Assembly: GCF_001205715.1 (NCBI RefSeq)
Contig: NZ_AQQZ01000001.1
Location: 1 to 64,000 of the forward strand
From: Pseudaestuariivita atlantica
GTDB lineage: Bacteria > Pseudomonadota > Alphaproteobacteria > Rhodobacterales > Rhodobacteraceae
Length of the DNA stretch: 64,000 bases
Reading direction: 5' to 3'
The notes below the pieces were generated by a model. It did no database searches. It was not told the origin of the DNA and worked only from the letters and a program-made list of their open reading frames with translations. The first letter of the stretch is position 1. Each line of letters starts with the position of its first letter. A program made the translations under genes and the position numbers. Below, in pieces: positions 16,136-25,160 of the stretch.

Positions 16136-18691
16136 TCAGGCCTTCAGGATGCGGGTGATCATTTCGGACGTGTCGCGCGACAGGTCCGGCTTGGCGAGGA
16201 TGCGCTCCATCTGCGCGCGGGCATGGGCCTTGCGGCCCTCGTCATAGCGCGCCCATGTCTGGAACGCGGCGCACATGCGGGCGGTGGTCTGGGGGTTGAG
16301 GTCATCGAGCGTGATGAGCCAGTCCGCCAAGAGCGCATAGCCCGAGCCGTCGGCGCGGTGGAAGCCCGCGTGGTTCATGGCAAGCCCGCCCAGCGTGGCG
16401 CGGAAGCGGTTGGGGTTCTTCACGTCGAAATCGGGGTGCCGGGTCAGCGCCGCCGCGGTGGAGGCCGCGGCATCGGGCGCGGCGAAGATCACCTGCATCG
16501 AGAACCACTTGTCGATCACCAGCCGGTCGGCCTGCCACTGGTCGTAGAAGGCGGCGATGGCATCCTCGCCCCGTTTGGCCTGCAACAGGCAGCCGAAGGC
16601 GGCGAGTTGCTGGGTCATGTTGTCGGCCCCGTCGAACTGTGTCTGCGCCTGCGCGCCGCTGTCGAGCCGGGTGATGAGCGACAGGACCGCGTTGGCAAGC
16701 GACCGGTGCCCGGCAGAGGCCGCGTCGGGGCTGTAGGGGCCGTCGACCTGGTGCGCGGCGTAAAGCCCCGGCAGCGCGTCCTGCAGCTTTTCCGCCAGCG
16801 TCTGGCGCAGGGTTTCCTGCGCGTCATGGATCGCGTCGGGGTCGGGCACCGTGCCGCGCGCGTCGAGCGCCTGCGCCAGTTCCGAGGCCGAGGGCAGCGC
16901 GAGGATCAGGGCGCGGTAGGCGGGGTCGAGAGAGGTGTCGCGCAGGACCGCCGCGAGCCCGTCGAGATAGGCGCCCTGCGGTGCGGCCCCTTCGGTGACC
17001 ATCGCGATCAGCGTGTCGCGCGCGAGGTTGCGGCCCGCGTCCCAGCGGGTGAACGGGTCGGTGTCATGCGCCAGGAGGAACGCCTGTTCGGAGGCGCTGC
17101 TCTCCCGATCCAGCACGACGGGCGCCGAGAAATCCCGCAGGATCGAGGGCACGGGCCGCGAGGAGAGCCCGTCGAAGGTGAAGGACTGGGTGGCCTCGGT
17201 CATCTCAAGAAGCGTGGTGGGCACGGTCTCGTCACCGTTGGGTGACAGAAGGCCCACGGCGATGGGCAGGACCTGCGGCAGCTTGTCTGACTGGTTGGCG
17301 TCGGGCGGCGTCGATTGCGTGAAAGTGAGCGTATAGGTGCCGTCCGCCCAGTCTTCGGCGACCGTCAGGTGCGGGGTGCCCGACTGGGTGTACCAGCGTT
17401 TGAACTGCGTGAGATCCCGCTCGGTGGCGTCCTCGAACACCTGCAGCCAGTCCTCGATCGTGCAGGCCTGCCCGTCGTGGCGGTCGAAATAGAGGTCGAG
17501 CGCGTTCTTGTACGCGTCGTCCCCCACCAGCCGTTTGAGCATGCTGATCACCTCGGCCCCCTTTTCGTAGACGGTCGCGGTGTAGAAGTTGTTGATCTCC
17601 TGGTACCGGTCGGGGCGGACGGGGTGGCTGAGCGGGCCCTGGTCTTCGGGGAATTGCCGCGCGCGCAGGTCGATCACGTCGCCGATCCGCTTGACCGGAG
17701 CGCTGCGCATGTCGGCGGTGAACTGCGCGTCGCGGAAGACGGTCAGCCCTTCCTTCAGGCACAGCTGGAACCAGTCGCGGCAGGTGATGCGGTTGCCGGT
17801 CCAGTTGTGGAAGTATTCGTGGGCGATGATTGCCTCGATCCGTTCGAAATTGCCGTCGGTCGCGGTTTCGGGCGAGGCGAGCACGGCGGCGGAGTTGAAG
17901 ATGTTCAGCCCCTTGTTCTCCATCGCGCCCATGTTGAAGTCGTCGACCGCCACGATGTTGAAGACGTCGAGATCGTATTCGCGGCCATAGACCTCTTCGT
18001 CCCACGTCATCGAGCGTTTCAGCGCCTCCATCCCGAAGGCGCATTTGTGGGCGTCGCCCTCGCGCACCCAGATGTTGAGCGTGACCTCGCGGCCCGAGGC
18101 GGTGGTGAAGTGGTCGGGGTGGTTGACGAGGTGGCCCGCGACCAGCGCGAACAGGTAGGCCGGTTTCGGCCACGGGTCGTGCCATTCGGCCCAGCCGTCC
18201 CCTTCGCCCGCCGGGTTGCCGTTCGACAGAAGCACCGGCATGTTGGAATTGATGCGCACCGTGAAGGTGGCCATCACGTCGGGGCGGTCGGGGTAATAAG
18301 TGATCTTGCGAAAGCCCTCGGCCTCGCATTGCGTGCAATACATGCCGCCCGACATGTAGAGCCCTTCGAGCGCGGTGTTGTTCGCCGGGTCGATTTCGAC
18401 CTCGGCCTCCCACGTGAAAGGCGCGTCGGGGACGGTGCAGGTGAGGCCGGTGTCGGTGATGTCGGGCGTGACGGGGGTGCCGTCGATCCTTGCCTCGATC
18501 AGGGTCAGTTTCTCGCCATGCAGGAAGAAGGTGCTGTCGGTCGCGTCGGGGTTGGGGCGGAAGTCGATCCGGCTTTTGACGCGGGTGGCGTTGGGCGAGA
18601 GGTCGAAGGTGAGGTGGACCGCGTCGATCAGGAAGCCGAAGGGCGTGTATTCGGACAGGTGGATCGTCTCTTGCGGGGCGGCGTCCTTCAT
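16136..18691 (-). CDS. pepN: Aminopeptidase N (M1 family)
   Basis: An 851-residue zinc metallopeptidase that removes N-terminal amino acids from peptides in the cytoplasm. The exopeptidase motif GAMENKGLNIF and the zinc site HEYFHNWTGNRITCRDWFQL continuing to LKEG (HExxH-18-E) lie at about residues 255-315. The C-terminal helical region (about 530-851) matches the gamma-proteobacterial PepN type, including DPFTRWDAGRNLA. The length is close to the family norm of about 870. ATG 18691 begins MKDAAPQETIHLSEYTP. It heads a minus-strand run with the SDR and membrane protein genes and is divergent from the photolyase gene. Confidence 0.97.
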   Translation of the reverse strand: MKDAAPQETIHLSEYTPFGFLIDAVHLTFDLSPNATRVKSRIDFRPNPDATDSTFFLHGEKLTLIEARIDGTPVTPDITDTGLTCTVPDAPFTWEAEVEIDPANNTALEGLYMSGGMYCTQCEAEGFRKITYYPDRPDVMATFTVRINSNMPVLLSNGNPAGEGDGWAEWHDPWPKPAYLFALVAGHLVNHPDHFTTASGREVTLNIWVREGDAHKCAFGMEALKRSMTWDEEVYGREYDLDVFNIVAVDDFNMGAMENKGLNIFNSAAVLASPETATDGNFERIEAIIAHEYFHNWTGNRITCRDWFQLCLKEGLTVFRDAQFTADMRSAPVKRIGDVIDLRARQFPEDQGPLSHPVRPDRYQEINNFYTATVYEKGAEVISMLKRLVGDDAYKNALDLYFDRHDGQACTIEDWLQVFEDATERDLTQFKRWYTQSGTPHLTVAEDWADGTYTLTFTQSTPPDANQSDKLPQVLPIAVGLLSPNGDETVPTTLLEMTEATQSFTFDGLSSRPVPSILRDFSAPVVLDRESSASEQAFLLAHDTDPFTRWDAGRNLARDTLIAMVTEGAAPQGAYLDGLAAVLRDTSLDPAYRALILALPSASELAQALDARGTVPDPDAIHDAQETLRQTLAEKLQDALPGLYAAHQVDGPYSPDAASAGHRSLANAVLSLITRLDSGAQAQTQFDGADNMTQQLAAFGCLLQAKRGEDAIAAFYDQWQADRLVIDKWFSMQVIFAAPDAAASTAAALTRHPDFDVKNPNRFRATLGGLAMNHAGFHRADGSGYALLADWLITLDDLNPQTTARMCAAFQTWARYDEGRKAHARAQMERILAKPDLSRDTSEMITRILKA

Positions 18692-18768
18692 GCGGTTTGC
18701 GTCCTTTCGTCCGGCTGGCGCGTTCTCGGTTCTGGCTTATGTCCTAGTGCGGGAAAGGAGGCGCTTCA

Positions 18769-20268
18769 ATGTCGGGCGGTATCACGGTTCTCTGGTTCAA
18801 GCGCGATCTGCGGATTGCCGACCATCCGGCACTGGCGCGGGCGGCGGATCTGGGCCGGCCGGTGCTGGCGCTTTACATCGTGGAGCCGGGCCTCTGGGCC
18901 GAACCCGATGCCTCGGGCCGGCAATGGGATTTCGTGCGCGAGGCGCTGGGCGATCTGGCAGGGGCGCTGGCCGGGATCGGCGGGAAGCTGGTCGTGCAGG
19001 TGGGCGAAGCGGTGGAGGTGCTGGACGCTTTGCACCGCGACCACGGCATCGCGCATCTGGTGAGCCATCAGGAGACCGGGACGCTCTGGACCTATGACCG
19101 CGACCGGCGCGTGGCCGATTGGGCGAAAAGCGCGGGCGTCGCGTGGGACGAGGTGCAGCAGACGGGCGTCGTGCGGCGTCTGAACACTCGTGACACGTGG
19201 GCGGCGCAGCGCAACCGGTTCATGGCGCGGGAGCAGGTGGAAGTGCCGTCGGGCCTCACGTGGGTCGACGCACCGTCGGACCCGTGGCCCGACCTTGGCC
19301 TGCTCGATCACTGCCCCGAGCGGCAGGTGGGCGGGCGGCAGCAGGGGCTGTCGCTGTTGGGCGGGTTCCTGACCGAGAGGGGGAAGACGTACCGGTCGGC
19401 CATGTCCTCTCCCGTCGAAGGGGAATGGGCCTGTTCGCGCCTGTCGCCGTACCTGGCGTTCGGCTGCCTCAGCGGGCGGGAGGTCGTGCAGGCCACCGCC
19501 GCGCGGCAGGCAGAAGGGCCGGGGCGGGGCTGGGCCGGATCGCTCAAGTCGTTCCAGGCGCGGCTCGCATGGCGGGATCACTTTGTTCAGAAGCTCGAAG
19601 ACATGCCCGATCTGGACCGGCGCAACATGCATTCGGGCTATGACGGGTTGCGCGGGACCGATCCGGAGCGGTTGCGGGCGTGGTGTGCCGGAGAGACGGG
19701 GGTGCCCTTCGTCGATGCCTGCATGCGGTATGTCTCGGCAACCGGCTGGCTGAATTTCAGGATGCGGTCGATGCTGATGGCGTTCGCGTCCTATCACCTG
19801 TGGCTCGACTGGCGGCAGACGGGCCTGCACCTTGCGCGGGTGTTCACCGATTACGAACCGGGCATCCACTGGGCGCAGACGCAGATGCAATCGGGCACGA
19901 CGGGGATCAACACGCTGCGCATCTACAACCCGGTGAAGCAGGGCGGCGACCAGGATCCGACGGGCGTGTTCACCCGCCGTTGGGTGCCGGAGCTGGCGGA
20001 GGTACCCGACAAGTACCTGCAGGCGCCGTGGGGGTGGGAGGAGGCCGAGGGCCTCGCCTATCCGCCGCCCGTTGTCGACGTGGTCGAGGCGGCGCGGGAG
20101 GCGCGCGGCAGGATCTGGGCGGTGCGGCGCGGGCCCGAGTTCCGCGCCGAGGCCGACGAGGTGGTGCGCAAGCATGCCTCGCGCAAGGATCGCCATTTCG
20201 TCAACGACCGCGCGCCGCGCAAGCGGGCGGCGAAGAGGGATGGGCGGCAGATGGACCTCGGCCTGTGA
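18769..20268 (+). CDS. Cryptochrome/deoxyribodipyrimidine photolyase family protein
   Basis: A 499-residue flavoprotein of the photolyase/cryptochrome family. The N-terminal Rossmann domain begins [19 protein letters not shown]. The C-terminal FAD domain includes [20 protein letters not shown], the conserved [27 protein letters not shown] and [20 protein letters not shown]. Whether it repairs cyclobutane dimers or acts as a light sensor cannot be decided; the second half is close to the group found with DUF2256 in marine alphaproteobacteria. The basic tail ([11 protein letters not shown]) may bind DNA. ATG 18769 follows GGAAAGGAGG. Its TGA overlaps the start of the DUF2256 gene. Confidence 0.93.
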   Translation: MSGGITVLWFKRDLRIADHPALARAADLGRPVLALYIVEPGLWAEPDASGRQWDFVREALGDLAGALAGIGGKLVVQVGEAVEVLDALHRDHGIAHLVSHQETGTLWTYDRDRRVADWAKSAGVAWDEVQQTGVVRRLNTRDTWAAQRNRFMAREQVEVPSGLTWVDAPSDPWPDLGLLDHCPERQVGGRQQGLSLLGGFLTERGKTYRSAMSSPVEGEWACSRLSPYLAFGCLSGREVVQATAARQAEGPGRGWAGSLKSFQARLAWRDHFVQKLEDMPDLDRRNMHSGYDGLRGTDPERLRAWCAGETGVPFVDACMRYVSATGWLNFRMRSMLMAFASYHLWLDWRQTGLHLARVFTDYEPGIHWAQTQMQSGTTGINTLRIYNPVKQGGDQDPTGVFTRRWVPELAEVPDKYLQAPWGWEEAEGLAYPPPVVDVVEAAREARGRIWAVRRGPEFRAEADEVVRKHASRKDRHFVNDRAPRKRAAKRDGRQMDLGL

Positions 20269-20414
20269 GACGCGAGAGCAAGCGCGCGCCGAAGCCCGTG
20301 AAGGTCTGCGTGACCTGCGGGCGTCCGTTCGAGTGGCGGAAGAAGTGGGAGAAGGTCTGGGACGAGGTGAAGTATTGTTCCAAGGCTTGCGGGGCGGCTG
20401 CTCGCCGTAAGTGA
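20265..20414 (+). CDS. DUF2256 zinc-ribbon protein
   Basis: A 49-residue protein with the DUF2256 pattern: [18 protein letters not shown] followed by YCSKACG, giving CxxC and CxxxC zinc ligands. The start is GTG at 20265, which overlaps the photolyase stop as GTGA, so ribosomes finishing photolyase can reinitiate here. DUF2256 genes are known neighbours or fusions of cryptochrome/photolyase genes, and the pair probably works together, perhaps as a DNA- or RNA-binding accessory. Confidence 0.9.
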   Translation: MRRESKRAPKPVKVCVTCGRPFEWRKKWEKVWDEVKYCSKACGAAARRK

Positions 20415-20426
20415 CCGGGGTGCGGA

Positions 20427-21020
20427 CGGGCCGCGGTGCGTCGAACCGACGGGTGTGCTTCTTCCTTTATGCCAGCCAAGTCCTTGCGCCGCATCGGTGG
20501 TGTGCCAACCCCAGCCAGTTCGACGTGCCGTGCGGGCGGCCCGTCGAAGCGCGGCGGCCTGCGGCCTTGATTCCGCGCGGGGGCGGAGCGCGCGAAGGTT
20601 CGGATTGCTCGTTGGTGAACCGATTGCAAACGGGCCGCGGTGCGTCGATCCGACGGGAGTGCTGAGCGGTTTATCCTTGCCAAGTCCGCGTAATGCCCCA
20701 GCGATGCGCCAAGACCCGCCAAATCGACGTGCCGTGCGGGCGGCCCGTCGATGCGCGGCGGGCTAAAGCCCTTGATTCCGCGCGGGCGTGGGGTGTGTGA
20801 TGTTTCCCTTTTGTTGATGTAGAGACGGGTGCAGACGGGCCGTGGTGCGTCGAACCATCGGGTCTGCTGAGCGATTTATCGTTGCCATGTCCGCGTGACG
20901 CCCAAGCGCTACGCCAAGACCAGCCAAATCGACGTGCCGGGGGGCGGCCCGTCGAAGCGCGGCGGCCTGCGGCCTTGATTCCGCGCGGGGGCAGCGGCCT
21001 GCGGCCTTGAGTCCGCGCAG
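20427..21020. repeat. Three ~205-bp imperfect tandem repeats
   Basis: Three copies of a long unit begin with CGGGCCGCGGTGCGTCGA-like sequence at 20427, 20631 and 20836, giving periods of 204 and 205 bases. Each copy also contains a second conserved core near its centre (CGACGTGCCG then GGCGGCCCGTCGA) and a third, CTTGATTCCGCGCGGG. The last copy ends with an extra partial duplicate of the third core (GCGGCCTGCGGCCTTGA twice at 20961-21012). Open frames across it are low-complexity and drift between copies, so I see no protein gene. This fills the otherwise gene-free interval between the DUF2256 gene and the glycosyltransferase gene. Confidence 0.85.
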
Positions 21021-21031
21021 GCGCGCAGCCC

Positions 21032-22036
21032 CTACCGCATCCAGAAACCTTCGCGCTTGATGCGGTTGCGGATGGCCTGTTCGCGGCGGGGCAGGTCGTC
21101 GCGGTCGAAAAGGGCGCGCACCTTCTGGCCGCGCCCCTGGTAGATCATCCGCTTCATCGGCTCGTACTGCTTGAGCACGCGCTTGATCTTGTGCGGCTCG
21201 GCCACTGACTCCAGCGTTTCGACCACCGCGTCGGCCTCCCGCGCGTATAGCAGCGGCAGCACGCGGTAATGGCAGGTCACCGACCCGTCGAGCAGGCCTG
21301 CGGGCAGCGTATCGCGCCCGCCGCCGAAGGAGTGGATCACCAGCGGCAGTGCCACCTGGTCGAGCCACGGGTCGAGCGGCTGGCAGACCAGCTCTTCGGG
21401 CGGGTCGTTGCGGATCGACAGGGCGTAGTCGAGGAACCGGGTGCCAAACTCGTGGGGGCAGCGGAAGAAGAAGAACCCGGCGTTGAAGTAGAGATAGCGC
21501 TGCCAGTATTCGTCGGGATGCGAGGTGTCGAGCGAGCTTTCGAAATCGAGCCCGAACCGGTCGTAGAGCGACTTCCACGTGGCGGTCGGGCCGGGGCCGT
21601 ACAGCTCTTTCACCGGCCACGTGCCCTCGCGCCGCATGGACGCGGTGGGGCGGTCGAAATCGAAGGGCACGTCGCGCAGGTCGCCGGTGACCAGCGTGTC
21701 GGTGTCGAAGAACACGAAGGGCTCGCCCTCGGGCAGGGCCTGCAACATCTCGATCTTGTTGCCATAGGGGTATTCGGCGCCGAAATGGCGCGACTCGAAG
21801 GGCACGAATTCGGCTCCCAGTTCGGTCAGAAGCGCGCGGACGTCGCGGTTCGAGATGCCGGGATTGCCGGGCCAGCGCGGGCCGGGTTGCGGTTCGGCCA
21901 CGAGCAGCTTGCCGGCAAAGCGCGGGCAGGCGCGCCGGAACGAGGCGGCGAACAGCACGGCTTCGTATTGCAGCCGCCCCGATTGCGCGACGATCGCGAC
22001 GTTGAAGGGGCGCGGTTCGCCCTCGATCTTGGCCAT
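21032..22036 (-). CDS. Glycosyltransferase-like protein (nucleotide-diphospho-sugar fold)
   Basis: A 334-residue protein with the GT-A features PFNVAIVAQSGRLQYEAVLF at the start and the metal-binding FVFFDTDTLV (DxD) at about residue 115. Later YFNAGFFFFRCPHEF and PLDPWLDQVALPLVI blocks match the acceptor/donor region of family-8-like or hypothetical glycosyltransferases. No membrane anchor is present. ATG 22036 (MAKIEGEPRPF) is preferred to the longer frame at 22096 because the extra 20 residues are uncharacteristic. The acceptor is unknown. It reads toward the tandem repeats and is divergent from the small secreted protein gene at 22138. Confidence 0.75.
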   Translation of the reverse strand: MAKIEGEPRPFNVAIVAQSGRLQYEAVLFAASFRRACPRFAGKLLVAEPQPGPRWPGNPGISNRDVRALLTELGAEFVPFESRHFGAEYPYGNKIEMLQALPEGEPFVFFDTDTLVTGDLRDVPFDFDRPTASMRREGTWPVKELYGPGPTATWKSLYDRFGLDFESSLDTSHPDEYWQRYLYFNAGFFFFRCPHEFGTRFLDYALSIRNDPPEELVCQPLDPWLDQVALPLVIHSFGGGRDTLPAGLLDGSVTCHYRVLPLLYAREADAVVETLESVAEPHKIKRVLKQYEPMKRMIYQGRGQKVRALFDRDDLPRREQAIRNRIKREGFWMR

Positions 22037-22137
22037 GTTGTCCCGTCTGCCCGGTTTCGTGTTATTGTCCAAGACATATCCGAATGTCCCAGGCAACCCA
22101 AGGGTGATGCACGGGGAAGATGGCGAAGGGGTTAACC

Positions 22138-22626
22138 ATGCTGCACCTGATCCTCGTTCTTTTGTCCTTTTCCGGGGTCGGTGCGGAACCCGCCGACACG
22201 GCGGTGGTCGAAGCCGCCGTGCAGGCGCCCGAAGGCGGCGTGACGCTGGAGGCCGAGGACCAGACGCCCACGGGCCGGTTCCTGACCGCGACCGAGGTGC
22301 GCCCGATCCTGAACGCGACCCGCGCGAACTGGATCGCGGTGCGCGACTTCAACGGGCAGGACCTTGTCTATGTCACGCATCTGTGGTCGTGGCGCTGCGG
22401 GCTTTTGCGGATCGAGGTGGCGATCAATGGCGGCGCGTTCGAGGACTGGCCGATGCCCGCCTGCCATGACGACACGTCCGCGCCGAACGCGATCCTGCCC
22501 GAGGACGGGTTGCCCTATATCGCCCATGCGGGCGGGTCGGTGAAAGAGGTCGCGGTGCGGATCACCTATGACGACCTGGGAACCGACGAGGCGCGGTTCG
22601 ACGGCAAGGGGATGCTGCAGCCCTAG
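22138..22626 (+). CDS. Small secreted protein, unknown function
   Basis: A 162-residue protein with a signal peptide (MLHLILVLLSFSGVGA). The mature domain has two Cys residues (WRCGLLRIEV and MPACHDD) and an acidic surface. Residues following RFLTATEVRPILNATRANWI look like a short conserved extracellular domain that I do not recognise by name. ATG 22138 is preferred to ATG 22120 because AAGGGGT lies seven bases upstream and the signal peptide starts here. It converges with the AEC transporter, the two stop codons overlapping by four bases (22623-22626). Confidence 0.8.
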   Translation: MLHLILVLLSFSGVGAEPADTAVVEAAVQAPEGGVTLEAEDQTPTGRFLTATEVRPILNATRANWIAVRDFNGQDLVYVTHLWSWRCGLLRIEVAINGGAFEDWPMPACHDDTSAPNAILPEDGLPYIAHAGGSVKEVAVRITYDDLGTDEARFDGKGMLQP

Positions 22627-23552
22627 GGCAGGACCAAGAGCCACAGCCAGACCGACACGACCGACGCCCCCGTCGCGATCAGGACCGAGGACGCGGCGAC
22701 GCGCTGGGCGCGGGCATACATCGTGGCAAAGAGGAACGCGTTCACGCCGGGCGGCATGGCGGCGGTGAGGACGGCGGCGCGCAGCTCTCCGACCGGCAGG
22801 CCGATGGTGGTGGTGATGCCAAAGGTCAGGGCGGGGTGCAGCACAAGCGACACGGCGCAGACGGCGAGGATCGTGGGCATGTCGCCTTCGGGGCGGTAGC
22901 GCACGAGGATGCCACCCAGACCGAAGAGTGCCGCGGGCAGGGCGGCGCGGCCCAGCATGTCGGCCGCGTCGTTCACCACGGCAGGCACGGGCAGGCCGGT
23001 GACGCTGACGATCAGGCCGGCGGTGATGCCGAGTATGATCGCGTTGGAAAACATCGCCTTGAGGATGCGGCGCAGCTGCTCGGGGCCGGGCGCGCCACGG
23101 GCGCGAAGCACTTCCATGCAGGTGATGCCGACGCCATAGCAGAAGGGCGCGTGGAAGGCGATGATGGTGAAGTTGGGCGTGAGGCTCGCCGCCCCGAAGG
23201 CGCGCTCCGATATGGGCAGGCCCAGAAGCACCGAATTGGCGAAGAGGCAGACGAACCCGATCGCCACCGCGTCCTCGGTCCCGCGCCCGAAGACCAGCCG
23301 CGCCATGGCAAAGCCGGTGGCGAAGATCAGCAGCGCCCCGGCATAATACCCGCCCAGGAGCGGCAGGTTGACGAAGTCGCGCACGGCAAGGTCCGACACG
23401 GCGCGGAACAGCAGGCAGGGGATCGCGAATTTCTGGGCGAAGGTCATCAGCCCGTCGGTCACCGCGTCCGAGATGATGCCGCGCGCGCGGGCGACATAGC
23501 CGAAACCGATCACCAGGAAGACGGGCAGCACGACCTGGAGAAGCGCGCCCAT
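22623..23552 (-). CDS. AEC-family (auxin efflux carrier type) transporter
   Basis: A 309-residue integral membrane protein with about ten hydrophobic segments in two five-helix halves. It starts MGALLQVVLPVFLVIGFGYVA, has the central GLPISERAFG block and the typical AAMPPGVNAFLFA segment in the second half. Members export or exchange small organic acids such as malate or malonate; the substrate is unknown here. Its ATG is four bases from the stop of the MBL hydrolase gene, so it is probably the last gene of that operon. Confidence 0.88.
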   Translation of the reverse strand: MGALLQVVLPVFLVIGFGYVARARGIISDAVTDGLMTFAQKFAIPCLLFRAVSDLAVRDFVNLPLLGGYYAGALLIFATGFAMARLVFGRGTEDAVAIGFVCLFANSVLLGLPISERAFGAASLTPNFTIIAFHAPFCYGVGITCMEVLRARGAPGPEQLRRILKAMFSNAIILGITAGLIVSVTGLPVPAVVNDAADMLGRAALPAALFGLGGILVRYRPEGDMPTILAVCAVSLVLHPALTFGITTTIGLPVGELRAAVLTAAMPPGVNAFLFATMYARAQRVAASSVLIATGASVVSVWLWLLVLP

Positions 23553-23556
23553 CGGG

Positions 23557-24357
23557 TCAGTCGGCGGGAAGGGTCAGGACCAGCCCGTCATGGGCGGGTT
23601 CCACATGCGCGGGCGTCTCGTTCAGGACGGTGTCGTAATCGAGGTCGATATGCATGTTGGTCAGGACCGCACGCGCGGGCGCGGCATCGGCGATCCAGCC
23701 GAGCGTCTTGGCAAGATGCGCGTGCGTCGGGTGCGGATCGCGGCGGAGCGCGTCCACCACCCAGATGTCGAGGTCGCGCAGGTGCGTCCAAGAGGCCTCG
23801 GGGATCTCGGACACGTCGGGCACGTAGGCCAGCCCGCCGATGCGGAAGCCGAGGCAGCCGATGGTGGAATGGTCCACGTCGAAGGGGGTGAAGGGGATCG
23901 CCCCGCCCGCGCCGTCGATCTCGAACGGGCCGTCGATGGTGTGCAGGTCGAGGATCGGCGGGTAGGCCGAGCCCTTGGGCTGCACGAAGGCGTAGCCGAA
24001 GCGCGAGATCAGGTCATCCTGCGTGTCGCCATCGGCCCAGACGGGCAGGCGGCGGCGCATGTTGAAAACAATCATGCGCAGATCGTCCAGCCCGTGCACG
24101 TGATCGGCGTGCTGGTGGGTGTAGACGACGGCGTCCAGCTCTCCCACGCCCGCGTCGAGGAGTTGCGCGCGCATGTCGGGCGAGGTGTCGATCAGGACGC
24201 GGGTGGTGCCCGTGTCCGTGACCCGTTCCACCAGCATGGAGCAGCGGGTGCGGCGGTTCTTGGGGTTGGCGGGGTCGCAATCGCCCCAGTGACCGCCAAG
24301 GCGGGGCACGCCGCCGGATGACCCGCATCCGAGGATGGTGAAGCGGAACTCGGCCAT
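23557..24357 (-). CDS. MBL-fold metallo-hydrolase (PhnP-like)
   Basis: A 266-residue metallo-beta-lactamase-fold protein. It starts with the family block FTILGCGSSGGVPRLGGHWG and shows the zinc motif THQHADHVHGLDDLR (HxHxDH) at about residues 80-94. The third His region is DVDHST, followed by IDTSPDMR earlier in the chain and a C-terminal LTNMHIDLDYDTV. PhnP-like members hydrolyse cyclic phosphate or phosphodiester substrates; the real substrate here is unknown. Its start shares a base with the tatD stop (TGATG), giving tight coupling. Confidence 0.93.
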   Translation of the reverse strand: MAEFRFTILGCGSSGGVPRLGGHWGDCDPANPKNRRTRCSMLVERVTDTGTTRVLIDTSPDMRAQLLDAGVGELDAVVYTHQHADHVHGLDDLRMIVFNMRRRLPVWADGDTQDDLISRFGYAFVQPKGSAYPPILDLHTIDGPFEIDGAGGAIPFTPFDVDHSTIGCLGFRIGGLAYVPDVSEIPEASWTHLRDLDIWVVDALRRDPHPTHAHLAKTLGWIADAAPARAVLTNMHIDLDYDTVLNETPAHVEPAHDGLVLTLPAD

Positions 24358-25160
24358 CAGGCGGCTTGCGCCCAGTCGGCGGCCTTGGAAAAGAGCCGGT
24401 CGAAATTGGCCTCGGTCGCGGCGGCGAAGTCTTCGAGCGACATGTCGAAGATCTCGGCCCCCTTGGCGGCGGTGTGCGCGACATAGGCCGGTTCGTTGCG
24501 CTTGCCGCGATAGGGCGGCGGCGCGAGGTAGGGGCTGTCGGTTTCGACAAGGATGCGGTCAAGCGGAGCGGCGGCGAAGATGTCGCGCAGGGCTTGGCTT
24601 TTGGGGAAGGCGGCGATGCCGGACATCGACAGGTAGAAATCGAGGTCGAGCGCGGCGCGGGCAAGCTCTGCCCCCGAGGAAAAGCAGTGCATGACGCAAG
24701 CGTAGGCGCGTTCCCTGAAGCGCTGCGTGAGGATTGCCGCCATGTCGTCATCGGCGTCGCGCGCATGGATGATGAGCGGCAGCCCGGTTTCCTGCGCGGC
24801 GGTGATGTGGAGGTGCAGGCTTTCCTTCTGCACCTCGGCGCTGTCGGCGGTGTAGTGATAATCGAGCCCGGTCTCGCCAATTCCCACCATCTTGGGGTGG
24901 CGGGCCAGCGCGATCATCTGGTCGACGGTCGCCATCGGTTCTGACGCCGCGCTCATCGGATGGGTGCCCGCGGCATAGAAGACGGGGCCGTGCGCCTCGG
25001 CCAGTGCGCGGACCTGCGGTTCGAGCCGCAGTTTGGTGCAGATGGTGACCATGCGGTGCACGCCCGCATCCGCCGCGCGCGCAACGAGCGCGGCATGCTC
25101 GCCGTCGAAATCGGGGAAATCGATGTGGCAGTGGCTGTCGGTCAGGAGTGGCAGGGTCAT
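24357..25160 (-). CDS. TatD/YcfH-family metal-dependent hydrolase
   Basis: A 267-residue TIM-barrel hydrolase of the TatD family: it starts TDSHCHIDFPDF (metal-binding HxH), with GIGETGLDYHY, PLIIHARDAD and HCFSSG in the middle and LVETDSPYLAPPPYRGKRNE at the end. TatD proteins are exonucleases acting on DNA ends and have been tied to oxidative DNA repair. It lies between holB and an MBL hydrolase, the arrangement found in many Rhodobacteraceae. Its start overlaps the holB stop by four bases. Confidence 0.95.
   Translation of the reverse strand: MTLPLLTDSHCHIDFPDFDGEHAALVARAADAGVHRMVTICTKLRLEPQVRALAEAHGPVFYAAGTHPMSAASEPMATVDQMIALARHPKMVGIGETGLDYHYTADSAEVQKESLHLHITAAQETGLPLIIHARDADDDMAAILTQRFRERAYACVMHCFSSGAELARAALDLDFYLSMSGIAAFPKSQALRDIFAAAPLDRILVETDSPYLAPPPYRGKRNEPAYVAHTAAKGAEIFDMSLEDFAAATEANFDRLFSKAADWAQAA

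Noticed and set aside
20427-21020. CRISPR array
   Set aside because: The unit is about 205 bases long, only three copies occur, and the repeated part is most of the unit; there are no unique spacers or cas genes.
20201-21620. Minus-strand frames across the tandem repeats
   Set aside because: The repeats give similar peptides in each copy only because the DNA is repeated; frames shift and stops differ, and one extends antisense into an authentic gene.
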